A stretch of DNA of 64,000 bases from an uncultured Mediterraneibacter sp. (GCA_944381495.1 CALWLJ010000015.1:26916-90915), one strand, 5' to 3'. Shown: positions 8,433 through 16,680, counted from the stretch's first letter. The notes: generated from the letters alone by a model not told the origin. Translations and numbers: made by a program.

Positions 8433-9767
8433 TCAGGGAATCAGTTTCTTTTGTCTGATCATATAATATCCGATTCCCAGAGCATCCGCCAGAAACCAGC
8501 CGATAGGCACCGACCACCAGATCCCTGTTACGCCGATCGCCGGGATGGCAGAAAGGGCGTAAGCCAGCGCGACCCGGGTTCCCAGAGACATGACAGTAAG
8601 GACGACGGACATACCGGGTTTCCCAAGGGCACGGTACAGACCATAGAGCAGGAACAGAATGCCGATCAGCGCGTAAAATGCCCCTTCAATGCGCAGATAC
8701 CGGGCTCCTTCTGCGATGACAGCCTCTTCTCCGGCATCCAGGAACAGTCCCATCAGCGGTTCTGCAAAGAGAAAGACCAGCAGAGAGATCAGCAGACTGA
8801 AGGATACGGAAGTGATGACCGCAGTCCGTATCCCCTTTCGGATCCGCTCCGGCTGCTTTGCACCGTAATTTTGCGCAATGAATATAGAAAAGGCATTTCC
8901 AAAGTCCTGGACCGGAAGGTAGGCGAAGGCGTCGATCTTCACTGCTGCGGCGAAGGCTGCCATGATGGTAGTTCCGAAGCTGTTTACCAGGCCCTGCACG
9001 GCCAGGATCCCCAGGTTCATGATAGACTGCTGGAGACAGGTCAGACCGGAGAAACTGGTGATCTCTTTCATACGGCTGAGGCGGAGACGGACATCCGGAT
9101 CTCTTCGAAGAAGATGGGGGAATTTTATAATAGTATAAATTGTAATCCCTATACCGGATACATACTGGGAAATAACCGTAGCTTCGGCCGCTCCGGCTAC
9201 CCCGCGTCCCAGTCCTGCTACGAACCAGAGATCCAGCGCGATGTTGAGCAGGGCGGAGACTGCCAGAAACGCCAGAGGCACTACAGAGTTTCCCAGGGAG
9301 CGCAGGAGAGAGGCGAAAAAGTTATAAAGAAAGATTCCCACCAGTCCTGCAAAGATTACAATCAGATAGTCTTTCATCAGTGAGATGAGCTCCGAGGGAG
9401 TCCTGAGAAACCATATGATCCAGTCAATCCCTGCAAAGACCAGGACATTTAGGATAACGGTCACGATCCCTAGCAGGGTAAATGAGGCAAGGATTCCTTC
9501 TTTCAGACCTTTTTCATCTTTTTCTCCGAACCGGATGGAGAATACAGTCCCGCTTCCCATGGCAAGGCCCAGGAGGATGGAAGTGAGAAATGTCATCAGT
9601 GAAAATGCAGATCCGACCGCCGCCAGGGCGTCTGCCCCCAGGAAGCGTCCTACGATCAGCGTGTCAGCGATATTGTAGCACTGCTGCAGGAGATCTCCCA
9701 GGATCATGGGAATGGCAAACCGCAGCATGGTTTTCATGACAGGTCCCTTTGTCAGTTCATTTTCCAT
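8433..9767 (-). CDS. MATE family efflux transporter (second copy)
   Basis: 444 residues, about 12 membrane segments, with the typical N-terminus MENELTKGPVMKTMLRFAIP and the IADTLIVGRFLG motif of the DinF/NorM-like clostridial group. It shares only family-level similarity with the MATE protein at 1667-2983, so it is not a recent duplicate. The reading frame opens 12 codons earlier at a TTG (9803), but ATG 9767 gives the family-typical N-terminus. The ribosome-binding site is weak. It is transcribed divergently from the Lrp-type regulator at 9979, which may control it. Substrate unknown. Confidence 0.9.
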   Translation of the reverse strand: MENELTKGPVMKTMLRFAIPMILGDLLQQCYNIADTLIVGRFLGADALAAVGSAFSLMTFLTSILLGLAMGSGTVFSIRFGEKDEKGLKEGILASFTLLGIVTVILNVLVFAGIDWIIWFLRTPSELISLMKDYLIVIFAGLVGIFLYNFFASLLRSLGNSVVPLAFLAVSALLNIALDLWFVAGLGRGVAGAAEATVISQYVSGIGITIYTIIKFPHLLRRDPDVRLRLSRMKEITSFSGLTCLQQSIMNLGILAVQGLVNSFGTTIMAAFAAAVKIDAFAYLPVQDFGNAFSIFIAQNYGAKQPERIRKGIRTAVITSVSFSLLISLLVFLFAEPLMGLFLDAGEEAVIAEGARYLRIEGAFYALIGILFLLYGLYRALGKPGMSVVLTVMSLGTRVALAYALSAIPAIGVTGIWWSVPIGWFLADALGIGYYMIRQKKLIP

Positions 9768-9880
9768 TTTGTATCCACACTTCTTTCGTTTCGTAATTAT
9801 CAAATTAACATCTGAAATTTATCATAATAGCAGAGATCCGTTTTGTCAATGAGAATAAAGAATTATAGCAGCGCATCAGG

Positions 9881-9910
9881 TTGACTTCCTTTTTCGCGGC
9901 ATTGTATAAT
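9881..9910 (+). promoter_or_regulatory. Promoter of the Lrp/AsnC regulator gene
   Basis: TTGACT (9881-9886), an 18-base spacer and a perfect TATAAT (9905-9910) lie 69 bases upstream of the start codon. Confidence 0.7.
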
Positions 9911-9978
9911 GGCAGAAAACAACTCCGTCCCCGGCTGCTTTACCAGTCGGAAGGCAGAGAACAAGGAGAGTACAGATT

Positions 9979-10437
9979 ATGTTTTTGGACGGACTTGACG
10001 AGCTGGATCAGAAGATTGTGGACCTGCTGATCCGCAATGCCCGGATGTCTTATTCTGAGATCGGACAGCAGATCGGAATCTCACGAGTAGCGGTAAAGAT
10101 GCGGATACAGGCGCTTGAACAGAAAGGTATCATCGAGGAATATACTACGATCATCAATCCTCAGAAGATCAGCGGGGCTATATCCTGTTATTTTGAAATT
10201 GAGACCAGGCCGGATGCCCTTATGGAGGTGGCAGGGATCCTCCGTGAGAATGATACGGTCACCCAGATATACCGGGTCACGGGAAAGAGCCGGCTTCATG
10301 TTCATGCCGTGGCATCTTCCAACGAGGAGATGGAAGACCTGATATATAACACGATGGACAAACTGCCCGGGGTGCTGGAATGTACCTGTAATACGATCCT
10401 CTCCCGGATCAAGGATATCAAGGGACTGCGGCTGTAG
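9979..10437 (+). CDS. Lrp/AsnC family transcriptional regulator
   Basis: 152 residues, normal for the family: an N-terminal helix-turn-helix (LDQKIVDLLIRNARMSYSEIGQQIGISRVAVKMRIQAL, about 8-46) and a C-terminal RAM/AsnC ligand domain (about 65-145, with GKSRLHVHAVA). AAGGAGAG precedes ATG 9979. Members sense amino acids and act as octamers. It is divergent from a MATE gene and 45 bases upstream of cbiG, so either could be a target. Just past its stop, the sequence CTGCGGCTGTAG recurs as CTGCGGCTATAG, a small imperfect duplication of the gene's 3' end. Confidence 0.9.
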   Translation: MFLDGLDELDQKIVDLLIRNARMSYSEIGQQIGISRVAVKMRIQALEQKGIIEEYTTIINPQKISGAISCYFEIETRPDALMEVAGILRENDTVTQIYRVTGKSRLHVHAVASSNEEMEDLIYNTMDKLPGVLECTCNTILSRIKDIKGLRL

Positions 10438-10482
10438 AATCGGATTAAAAGGCTGCGGCTATAGCAGTGGAAAGGAACAGAT

Positions 10483-11562
10483 ATGTCGAATAAGATCATT
10501 GTTTTCAGCTTTACCAGGATCGGGACAGAGCTGAACAGGAAGCTGTGCAGCGCTTTCAGAAAGTGGGAGGACACGTTATGCTGCAGCTATGTACCCGGGA
10601 AGTATGCAGGAGACGGAGTAGATCCTTTGCCGGAGGACATAAGGATGTTTATCGGAAGGAACTGGAGAGACTGCTCTTTTCTTTTTATCGGCGCGGCGGG
10701 GATTGCTGTCCGGTATATTGCTCCCTGGGTGAAAGATAAGTTTACGGATCCGGCAGTCCTGGTTATGGATGAAAAGGGACAGTACGTGATCCCTCTCCTT
10801 TCCGGCCATGTGGGCGGCGCGGCGGCTCTGGCGGATAAAGTGGCTGAGATCACAGGCGGCACGGCAGTGCATACTACGGCAACAGATGTGCAGGGCAAGT
10901 TTGCCCCGGATGTTTTTGCAGAAAGAAACCATCTTTTTATCACAGACAGGAAGAGGGCAAAGGAAATATCAGCGGCTATACTGGAAGGAGAGCGGATCGG
11001 TTTCCTGGCTGAAGATTCCCAGAGCTGCATGGAAGGAACTGTGCCGGGCGAACTGGCTGTGTGCAGGAGTCTGGAAGAGGCGGAGAAGTTCTCACACAGG
11101 ATCATAGTATCAGATCGTAACCTCTCGGGGGAGGATGGAACCCTTCTCCTCAGACCGAAGAATGTGATCGCAGGGATCGGCTGCCGGAAAGGAATCTCTC
11201 CGGAGTTGCTGGAAAGGGGACTTATAGAGATCCTGGACCGGCATGGACTTGTGCCGGAGCAGCTGGAGGCTGTTGCAAGCATTGATCTGAAAAAGGAAGA
11301 ACCAGCCATTCTGGCCCTGACGGAGAAGTATCGAATCCCTTTTATCACATATTCTGCAGAGGAGCTGGGCAGGATCACAGAAGTAACAGCGGGTTCCGAT
11401 TTTGTGAAACAGACGACAGGAGTGGATAATGTGTGCGAGCGCGCGGCTTTGCTGTACAGCCAGGAAAGGAATTTTGAGGGAGAGATGATCCAGGGGAAAT
11501 GGATCGGGAGTTCCATGACTGCGTCATTGGTCAGGCGGCGGGTAGTATTGAGATTCCTCTGA
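10483..11562 (+). CDS. cbiG: Cobalt-precorrin-5A hydrolase CbiG with an atypical C-terminus
   Basis: 359 residues. CbiG opens the delta-lactone of cobalt-precorrin-5A in the anaerobic B12 pathway. Clear family segments are VRYIAPWVKDKFTDPAV, IPLLSGHVGGAAALAD, TTATDVQGKFAPD, the hinge GIGCRKG, and the C-terminal domain up to TTGVDNVCERAAL. After that point the usual ending, a short segment with a GVTVALA-like strand, is missing. The last 30 residues are basic and unrelated, and a different frame from 11499 stays open past the stop. A frameshift or replaced 3' end is likely, so function is uncertain. AAAGGAA precedes ATG 10483. No other cbi/cob gene is in the window, so this copy is isolated from its pathway. 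Confidence 0.85.
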   Translation: MSNKIIVFSFTRIGTELNRKLCSAFRKWEDTLCCSYVPGKYAGDGVDPLPEDIRMFIGRNWRDCSFLFIGAAGIAVRYIAPWVKDKFTDPAVLVMDEKGQYVIPLLSGHVGGAAALADKVAEITGGTAVHTTATDVQGKFAPDVFAERNHLFITDRKRAKEISAAILEGERIGFLAEDSQSCMEGTVPGELAVCRSLEEAEKFSHRIIVSDRNLSGEDGTLLLRPKNVIAGIGCRKGISPELLERGLIEILDRHGLVPEQLEAVASIDLKKEEPAILALTEKYRIPFITYSAEELGRITEVTAGSDFVKQTTGVDNVCERAALLYSQERNFEGEMIQGKWIGSSMTASLVRRRVVLRFL

Positions 11563-11599
11563 TGATGGGAGGGGGCTGTCCGTTTGCTCTTACAACACC

Positions 11600-11637
11600 A
11601 GAGGCCAGTGTGACTCATGCGAGTCATACTGGCCTCT
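11600..11637. terminator. Long stem-loop between convergent cbiG and glnK
   Basis: AGAGGCCAGTGTGACTC, loop ATGC, and GAGTCATACTGGCCTCT form a 17-bp stem with one G-U. It lies in the intergenic space of two convergent genes but has no T-run on either strand. It may be a factor-assisted or bidirectional transcription stop, or a short palindromic repeat. Confidence 0.45.
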
Positions 11638-11723
11638 GTCTTAAGCTGTCGTATTTGCAGCCATATATATTATTTAAACCTGCATTCTGTGATTTCCGGT
11701 GGATCTGTCTTTAAGTCCGGATC

Positions 11724-12080
11724 TTATACGTCTGACTGAACTGCGTCGTATCCGGTTTCTTTTGTACGGATCTTCAGAGCGCTTCTGATCTCATAGCTGA
11801 AGATCTTGCCGTCTCCGACTTCGCCGGTGTATGCAGTCTTCTGGATCACATCGATGACTTTCTTCTCCCATTCTTCTGAAGATACAACGATCTCAAATTT
11901 GATCTTGGGCTGAAGGAAGATCTCTACCTCGGATCCGCGGACAATCTCTTTATATCCGCGCTGAGCTCCGTATCCCATGACCTGGGATACTGTAATACCG
12001 TTTACCTCGATGGCATTCAGCGCATCTTTGATCTCTTCCATTTTTTCTTCTCTGACGATTGCTTCTACTTTAATCAACAT
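11724..12080 (-). CDS. glnK: PII-family nitrogen regulator lacking the T-loop tyrosine
   Basis: 118 residues from ATG 12080, which has AGGAGGAA upstream; an in-frame extension of 12 codons is disregarded. The fold signatures are present: VMGYGAQRG (the Gln of the nucleotide/2-oxoglutarate site), QPKIKFEIVV (T-loop base Lys) and TGEVGDGKIF (B-loop). In the T-loop the usual LYRGAEY reads IVRGSEV, so the uridylylated tyrosine (Tyr51 in E. coli) is a valine. Signalling here must rely on ADP/ATP and 2-oxoglutarate binding alone. It follows amtB by 49 bases in one operon, so its main task is probably gating ammonium uptake. Confidence 0.9.
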   Translation of the reverse strand: MLIKVEAIVREEKMEEIKDALNAIEVNGITVSQVMGYGAQRGYKEIVRGSEVEIFLQPKIKFEIVVSSEEWEKKVIDVIQKTAYTGEVGDGKIFSYEIRSALKIRTKETGYDAVQSDV

Positions 12081-12129
12081 AATATATGTTCCTCCTGTCC
12101 TCTCAATATTATCCACTTATCAGTTCCCT

Positions 12130-13368
12130 TTAGTCAAGACCGTTGAAGGACGGATATGCACTCTCACCATGCTGCGAGATATCAAGGCCTACAGCCTCAT
12201 CCTTCTGATCTACACGAAGAGTAGTGAAGATGCGGATGATACCGATACAGATCAGGGTTCCCACTACAGCGACAGCGATGGTCACCAGGATACTGATGAT
12301 CTGAGCAACGAACAGCCTGGTATCACCAAATACAAGACCATCCCACTGTGCAACGGAGTTGATGGAAGTCTGTCCGAAAAGTCCGGTAGCGATGCCTCCC
12401 CAGATACCGCCGATGCCGTGGCATCCGAAAGCATCCAGTGCGTCGTCGATTTTCAGTTTATGTTTGATGAAGTTCATCATAAAGTAGCAGATCGGGCTGA
12501 CCAGCGCACCGATGATAAAGGCAGCCCAGATCGGAACGAATCCTGCTCCCGGAGTGATAGCTACAAGACCTACTACAAGACCTGTGGAAGCGCCTACCAG
12601 TGTGGGTTTTCCGTCTTTTATTGTATCGAGAAGCATCCATACGAGCAGAGCCATTGCAGCGGATATAGAAGTTGTCATAAATGCATGAGCTGCAAGGCCG
12701 TCAGCTGCAAGCGCACTTCCTGCATTGAAGCCGTACCATCCGAACCAGAGGAGAGACGCTCCAAGAACAACGAAGGGAATGTTGTGGATGCGGTAAGAAG
12801 TCTTCTCGTAGCCCCGTCTTCTTCCGAGATACGTTGCAAGAACGAGAGCGCTCACACCTGAACTGATATGTACGACGTTTCCGCCTGCAAAGTCAACAGA
12901 ACCGATGGAGGCGAGGAATCCTCCCTGTCCCCATACCATGTGGGCCATCGGGTAATATACGATGATGGACCACAGTGCAATGAATGCGAACAGTGCTTTG
13001 AACTTCATCCTTCCTACGACAGCACCGGTGATCAGAGCCGGTGTGATCATGGCAAACATCATCTGAAATGCCGCGTATACAAGGTGCGGAATGCTGTCTG
13101 AATAAGGTCCTGCCTCCCAGCCTACACCGTTCAGAGCCAGCCAGTCGAAGCCTCCGATGACTCCGCCGTGGTCAGTGCCAAATGCCAGTGAATATCCGAA
13201 AAGAGCCCACATTACAACCGATAATCCCATAATCGCCACGCAGGCCATCATTGTGTTACATACGTTTTTTCTTCTTACAAGACCGCCGTAGAAGAACGCC
13301 AGTCCCGGCGTCATGATAAAGACCAGCGCCGTGCAGATCATCATAAATCCAGTGTTTCCTGTATCCAT
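12130..13368 (-). CDS. amtB: Ammonium transporter
   Basis: 412 residues, 11-helix Amt/Rh channel. Hallmarks: FIMTPGLAFFYGGLVRRKN near the N-terminus, the DFAGGNVVHISSGVSALVLA segment, and the C-terminal region before VGLDISQHGESAYPSF, which is the cytoplasmic tail contacted by PII. The start at ATG 13368 follows GGGAGG directly; a longer frame begins 15 bases earlier. First gene of an amtB-glnK operon. Its leader contains a strong hairpin with a T-run and, further up, CodY-like boxes, so nitrogen-dependent control at both initiation and elongation is plausible. Confidence 0.95.
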   Translation of the reverse strand: MDTGNTGFMMICTALVFIMTPGLAFFYGGLVRRKNVCNTMMACVAIMGLSVVMWALFGYSLAFGTDHGGVIGGFDWLALNGVGWEAGPYSDSIPHLVYAAFQMMFAMITPALITGAVVGRMKFKALFAFIALWSIIVYYPMAHMVWGQGGFLASIGSVDFAGGNVVHISSGVSALVLATYLGRRRGYEKTSYRIHNIPFVVLGASLLWFGWYGFNAGSALAADGLAAHAFMTTSISAAMALLVWMLLDTIKDGKPTLVGASTGLVVGLVAITPGAGFVPIWAAFIIGALVSPICYFMMNFIKHKLKIDDALDAFGCHGIGGIWGGIATGLFGQTSINSVAQWDGLVFGDTRLFVAQIISILVTIAVAVVGTLICIGIIRIFTTLRVDQKDEAVGLDISQHGESAYPSFNGLD

Positions 13369-13441
13369 AGAAATACCTCCCATTTGCCTTTGGATTTGCA
13401 GTGCCGGTCATGTCCGCATGCGAAAAAACATACCTGCCTGC

Positions 13442-13504
13442 TGAAATAAGAAAAGGACGCCTGATTGATGAGGCATTCTGTTTACCTTATCATCAGACGT
13501 CCTT
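13442..13504 (-). terminator. Leader attenuator/terminator upstream of amtB
   Basis: Read on the minus strand, AAGGACGTCTGAT pairs with ATCAGGCGTCCTT (13 bp, one G-U). A further inner stem GATAAGG/CCTCATC surrounds an 11-base loop, and the tract TTTTCTTATTT follows. It lies between the amtB promoter and its start codon, so it would stop most transcripts before the gene unless antiterminated. ANTAR-type antiterminators act on nitrogen genes in clostridia, but none is encoded in this window and a paired hexaloop target was not clearly seen. Confidence 0.65.
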
Positions 13505-13516
13505 GTCTTGACGTAA

Positions 13517-13545
13517 AGCATATCAGACGAAAAAAGAAAAATCAA
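13517..13545 (-). promoter_or_regulatory. Candidate amtB promoter
   Basis: On the minus strand TTGATT (13545-13540), 17 bases and TATGCT (13522-13517) would give a leader of about 140 bases that contains the attenuator hairpin. Confidence 0.5.
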
Positions 13546-13577
13546 GGAAATCTGGGGAAAAATAAATTATTTGTTAA

Positions 13578-13602
13578 AATTTTAAGAAAAATTCAGAAAA
13601 CA
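13578..13602. promoter_or_regulatory. CodY-like boxes upstream of amtB
   Basis: AATTTTAAGAAAAAT (13578-13592) matches the CodY consensus AATTTTCWGAAAATT at 13 of 15 positions. An overlapping AAAATTCAGAAAACA (13588-13602) matches at 11. Overlapping boxes are common at CodY targets, and codY is in this window. The surrounding DNA is A/T-rich, so chance similarity is possible. Confidence 0.4.
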
Positions 13603-13642
13603 TGAGGAAATATCAGTTAAAATTACAAGATATCCATATTGC

Positions 13643-13671
13643 TTGTAACTACACCGGACATCCGTTATAAT
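13643..13671 (+). promoter_or_regulatory. Promoter of the M50-like protease operon
   Basis: TTGTAA (13643-13648), a 17-base spacer and TATAAT (13666-13671). The 383-base gap between amtB and this operon therefore holds two divergent promoters, the amtB leader and CodY-like boxes; no further gene was seen in it. Confidence 0.7.
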
Positions 13672-13766
13672 GGGAGGAAGGAAAAAACAGCAGGTATCCG
13701 GCAGGAAAAACAGGTCGTGATTCAGAGCCTCCGGGGTGTGATACCAGCTATGACAAGGAGAGAGAT

Positions 13767-14945
13767 ATGGCTGAAAAAAAGAAAAGATCATCACAGAAAA
13801 GCAGGAAAACGGCAGGAGTCCTGCTTATGATACTGTCTGTTGCGGCAGGAGGTGCGGCGGGTTATGGACTGGCGGCATTTGCGGATCTGTCTGGTGCAGA
13901 GACGGGAGAATTCCTTTTTATGATGGCGGGACTGATTATTTCTATTTATATCGGGTCCTTTCTGCAGACCGTGATCCATGAAGGCGGTCATCTGATATTC
14001 GGACTGCTGAGCGGTTACCGGTTCTGCTCTTTCAGAGTCGGAAGTTTCATGTGGATCCAAAAGGGAGGAAAAATTGTCTTCAGGAGATTTTCCCTGGCCG
14101 GAACAGGCGGACAGTGCCTGATGGGGCCGCCGGATCTGACAGACGGAAAGGTTCCTTATATCCTTTATAATCTGGGCGGAGTGCTGATGAATCTGATCTC
14201 GGCGGCCATATTCTTCGGCATTGCCCTGCTGTTCAGAGAAAATTTTGCTGTGCTTGTTTTCTTTGCAGCCGCTGCAGCGATGGGACTGCTTCTGGCATTG
14301 ATGAACGGCATCCCCCTGAAGCTGGCCATGGTAAACAACGACGGACAGAACATCATTGATATAGGGAAGAGCAGCCGGGAGATGTACTCCTTCTGGCTGC
14401 AGATGAAGATCGCCGAGCTGCAGGCGGAGGGAGAACGATTGAAGGATATGCCTCAGGAGTGGTTCGAAGTGCCGAATGACGAGGAAATGAAGGGCAGCAT
14501 GACCTCGGTACGTGCAGTGTCTGCCTCCAACAGGCTTATGGAGGAACACAGATTTCAGGAGAATGCCCGGCTGATCGATCACATTCTCTCAATTGATTCT
14601 GCAATCCCAGGGATCTACCGGGGATTACTGATCTGTGACCGCATATACTGCGAACTGACGGGAGAGAAAAGCCCTGAGATCCTTGCAAAATGGACTGAAA
14701 AGGATCAGCAGAAAGTAATGAAACAGATGAAGAATTATCTTTCTGTCATCCGGACGCAGTATGCCTATGCCCTTCTGGCGGAGAATGACTGCGAGAAGGC
14801 CGGAAAACTGAAGAAACTTTTCGAAAAAAATCTCCGTACATATCCGTATGAAGCGGATGGACAGATCGAGAAGGAACTGGTTGAGACAGCGGAAGAAATC
14901 TGGAATGCAGGGAGAAAGGAGATAAGCGATGGACAGGACAACTGA
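13767..14945 (+). CDS. M50-like membrane zinc metalloprotease
   Basis: 392 residues. Membrane segments lie at about 16-38, 48-70 (running into the zinc motif) and 125-165. The zinc motif HEGGH is at 71-75. A second motif, LMNGIPLKLAMVNNDG, supplies the typical third ligand, Asp192, of site-2-protease-like enzymes. The C-terminal 200 residues are soluble, charged and helical. It has a strong promoter and AAGGAGAG before ATG 13767. The next gene starts 17 bases before its stop, so the two are translationally coupled and probably work together. Intramembrane cleavage of a regulatory protein, or a chaperone-like role, is possible; no substrate can be named. Confidence 0.75.
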   Translation: MAEKKKRSSQKSRKTAGVLLMILSVAAGGAAGYGLAAFADLSGAETGEFLFMMAGLIISIYIGSFLQTVIHEGGHLIFGLLSGYRFCSFRVGSFMWIQKGGKIVFRRFSLAGTGGQCLMGPPDLTDGKVPYILYNLGGVLMNLISAAIFFGIALLFRENFAVLVFFAAAAAMGLLLALMNGIPLKLAMVNNDGQNIIDIGKSSREMYSFWLQMKIAELQAEGERLKDMPQEWFEVPNDEEMKGSMTSVRAVSASNRLMEEHRFQENARLIDHILSIDSAIPGIYRGLLICDRIYCELTGEKSPEILAKWTEKDQQKVMKQMKNYLSVIRTQYAYALLAENDCEKAGKLKKLFEKNLRTYPYEADGQIEKELVETAEEIWNAGRKEISDGQDN

Positions 14946-16158
14946 AAAGGATGAGAAAGCAGCGGGCACTGTACAGGAAGAAGCTTCAACCGTGGAAAAC
15001 GGTGCAGCGGATGAATGGTCTGTATACTTTTCGGAGAATTTCTGGTCACAGAAACACAGGGGAAAGCCGGGCCGGGAGATACGGCTCGATCATGATTTCC
15101 GATGGGGAGACGAACAGTTCCGGCTCCTCTCACTGTATCTCTGCGAGGAAGGTGCAGTACTTGATCTGTGCAAATCCTTCAGTCGGGAGGCTTTCCATGA
15201 GTTTAAAGAAAAATGGAAGGAATCGATCGAAAAAGCAAATAAATGGACTGACAGGGAAATGGAACAATTCGAAATGGAGAATCCCTCTTCGATGGGCTTT
15301 GGCATAGAAATGCACCTGGACAGCGTATCGCTTTATTCCTGCGGATCCTGCGGAATGGGATGGTCGCCGGATTTTCCGGATCAGTCAGATCCGGAAGTGC
15401 GGCAGTTTATAAAGCATTATGACCTGGGAGAGGAAAAATGCTGGACTGTACAGAGGAGCAGCTTCGCTTTGCGGGAAGATCCCGATGGAGCCTGGGAATG
15501 CGGCGAGGAGCAGGTGTATGTCGACAGCAAGGAGCAGAGCGGGGAGGAGACACTATCTCTTCCGGAGTCCCCCGGATATATGGAACTGTCCCTTTCACAG
15601 CAGCAGAGACCGGTGCTGGCGGCTGAATTTACATTGGAAGGAACAGGCCAGGCTGTCCGCTTTACTCATCCTGTGAGCGGCAGAGAATATGAGATGGTGA
15701 TCAGATCTGTGGAAAAGAAGAAGATGGAGGACCTGGCAGCGGGGGAGGACGAGATAACTTCCAGATTCAGGATGCCTCAATGGTATACAGAGATCATCTA
15801 TACACTGGATCCTGAACCTGCGGAGGGCGGCCTGCTCATCCGCAGCAGATCTCACGGCGACGACCCTATCCCTGTGGAGAATCAGGATGACGGGGCTTCC
15901 TGCTGCACAGTGATCGGGGGCGCTGACGGCCCTACATCCATATTTCTTGCGGGAAAGTTCTCGAACAGAAAGGCAGAGGAGAGGGTAGTCCATACAGCAT
16001 ACTCCTCAATGTATTTTCAGCCTACAGAGGTAAAAGACTGGGAGGTTTTATTCTATATAAAAAAGAAGGAAGATCTGACGCTGCAGATCCCCATTGCTGA
16101 AAAATCCATGCAAGACGGGAAAACCAGCCGGGATCAGACAAAACAGCGGGAGGAATGA
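14929..16158 (+). CDS. Uncharacterised protein with a GGADGPTSIF motif
   Basis: 409 residues, not assigned to a known family. It has no signal peptide or membrane segment, is rich in Glu, Trp and Ser, and carries a CGSCGMGW segment around residue 140. Near residue 325 it contains CCTVIGGADGPTSIFLAGK, followed by a C-terminal strand-rich stretch. GGADGPTSI also occurs in the beta subunit of Na+-translocating oxaloacetate decarboxylase, where it lies in a transmembrane ion-binding region. Here the context is soluble, so similarity of function should not be assumed. AAAGGAG precedes ATG 14929, inside the upstream M50-like gene, and moaC follows only three bases after the stop, so the operon may run on. 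Confidence 0.6.
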   Translation: MDRTTEKDEKAAGTVQEEASTVENGAADEWSVYFSENFWSQKHRGKPGREIRLDHDFRWGDEQFRLLSLYLCEEGAVLDLCKSFSREAFHEFKEKWKESIEKANKWTDREMEQFEMENPSSMGFGIEMHLDSVSLYSCGSCGMGWSPDFPDQSDPEVRQFIKHYDLGEEKCWTVQRSSFALREDPDGAWECGEEQVYVDSKEQSGEETLSLPESPGYMELSLSQQQRPVLAAEFTLEGTGQAVRFTHPVSGREYEMVIRSVEKKKMEDLAAGEDEITSRFRMPQWYTEIIYTLDPEPAEGGLLIRSRSHGDDPIPVENQDDGASCCTVIGGADGPTSIFLAGKFSNRKAEERVVHTAYSSMYFQPTEVKDWEVLFYIKKKEDLTLQIPIAEKSMQDGKTSRDQTKQREE

Positions 16159-16161
16159 CAA

Positions 16162-16680
16162 ATGGGATTTACACATTTTGACGAGAACGGAAGGGCCAGG
16201 ATGGTGGATGTGACTGACAAGAAGGAAACGGTGCGTGAGGCCTCCGCGGAGGGAAGGATCCTGGTGAGCCGTGAGGTGTTTGAGGCGATCCGCTCCGGAT
16301 CAGTGGAGAAAGGCGACGTCCTTAATGTTGCCGCTACGGCGGGCATTATGGGGGCGAAGAAGACTTCGGAGCTGATCCCCATGTGCCATATCCTGCCTCT
16401 TACCAATTGCCGGGTCAGCTTCGAGATGGATCAGGAAGAGTGCGCTGTCTACTGCACCTGTACTGTAAAGGTGACGGGTAAGACAGGCGTGGAGATGGAG
16501 GCTCTGACCGGGGTCAGCACAGCACTGCTGACTATATATGACATGTGCAAGGCAATGGACAAAGGCATGGAGATCGGAGAGATCCGTCTGGTGAAGAAGA
16601 CCGGAGGAAAGAGCGGAGATGTGTATAACAAGACACATCATGAGCGAAATAGAAAGAAAAAGGAACTGAATATTCTTTAA
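16162..16680 (+). CDS. moaC: Cyclic pyranopterin monophosphate synthase MoaC
   Basis: 172 residues; typical MoaC is about 160. Converts the MoaA product to cyclic pyranopterin monophosphate in molybdenum (or tungsten) cofactor synthesis. Signatures are [40 protein letters not shown], and the end [21 protein letters not shown] precedes ATG 16162. It starts three bases after the preceding gene and leads into mogA and a MOSC gene. moaA, moeA and moaD/E are not in the window. The C-terminal basic tail (HHERNRKKK) is a little longer than usual. Confidence 0.95.
   Translation: MGFTHFDENGRARMVDVTDKKETVREASAEGRILVSREVFEAIRSGSVEKGDVLNVAATAGIMGAKKTSELIPMCHILPLTNCRVSFEMDQEECAVYCTCTVKVTGKTGVEMEALTGVSTALLTIYDMCKAMDKGMEIGEIRLVKKTGGKSGDVYNKTHHERNRKKKELNIL

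Noticed and set aside
8376-9383. 335-codon frame on the plus strand opposite the second MATE gene
   Set aside because: It is an antisense shadow: low hydrophobicity, Asp/Gln/Arg-rich nonsense composition, while the minus-strand frame is a clear transporter.
10420-10470. Short duplication CTGCGGCT(G/A)TAG at the end of the Lrp-type gene
   Set aside because: Only 11-12 bases with one mismatch; most likely a small slippage event without function.
15950-16161. Molybdenum cofactor riboswitch before moaC
   Set aside because: moaC starts three bases after the upstream gene; no separate leader exists.
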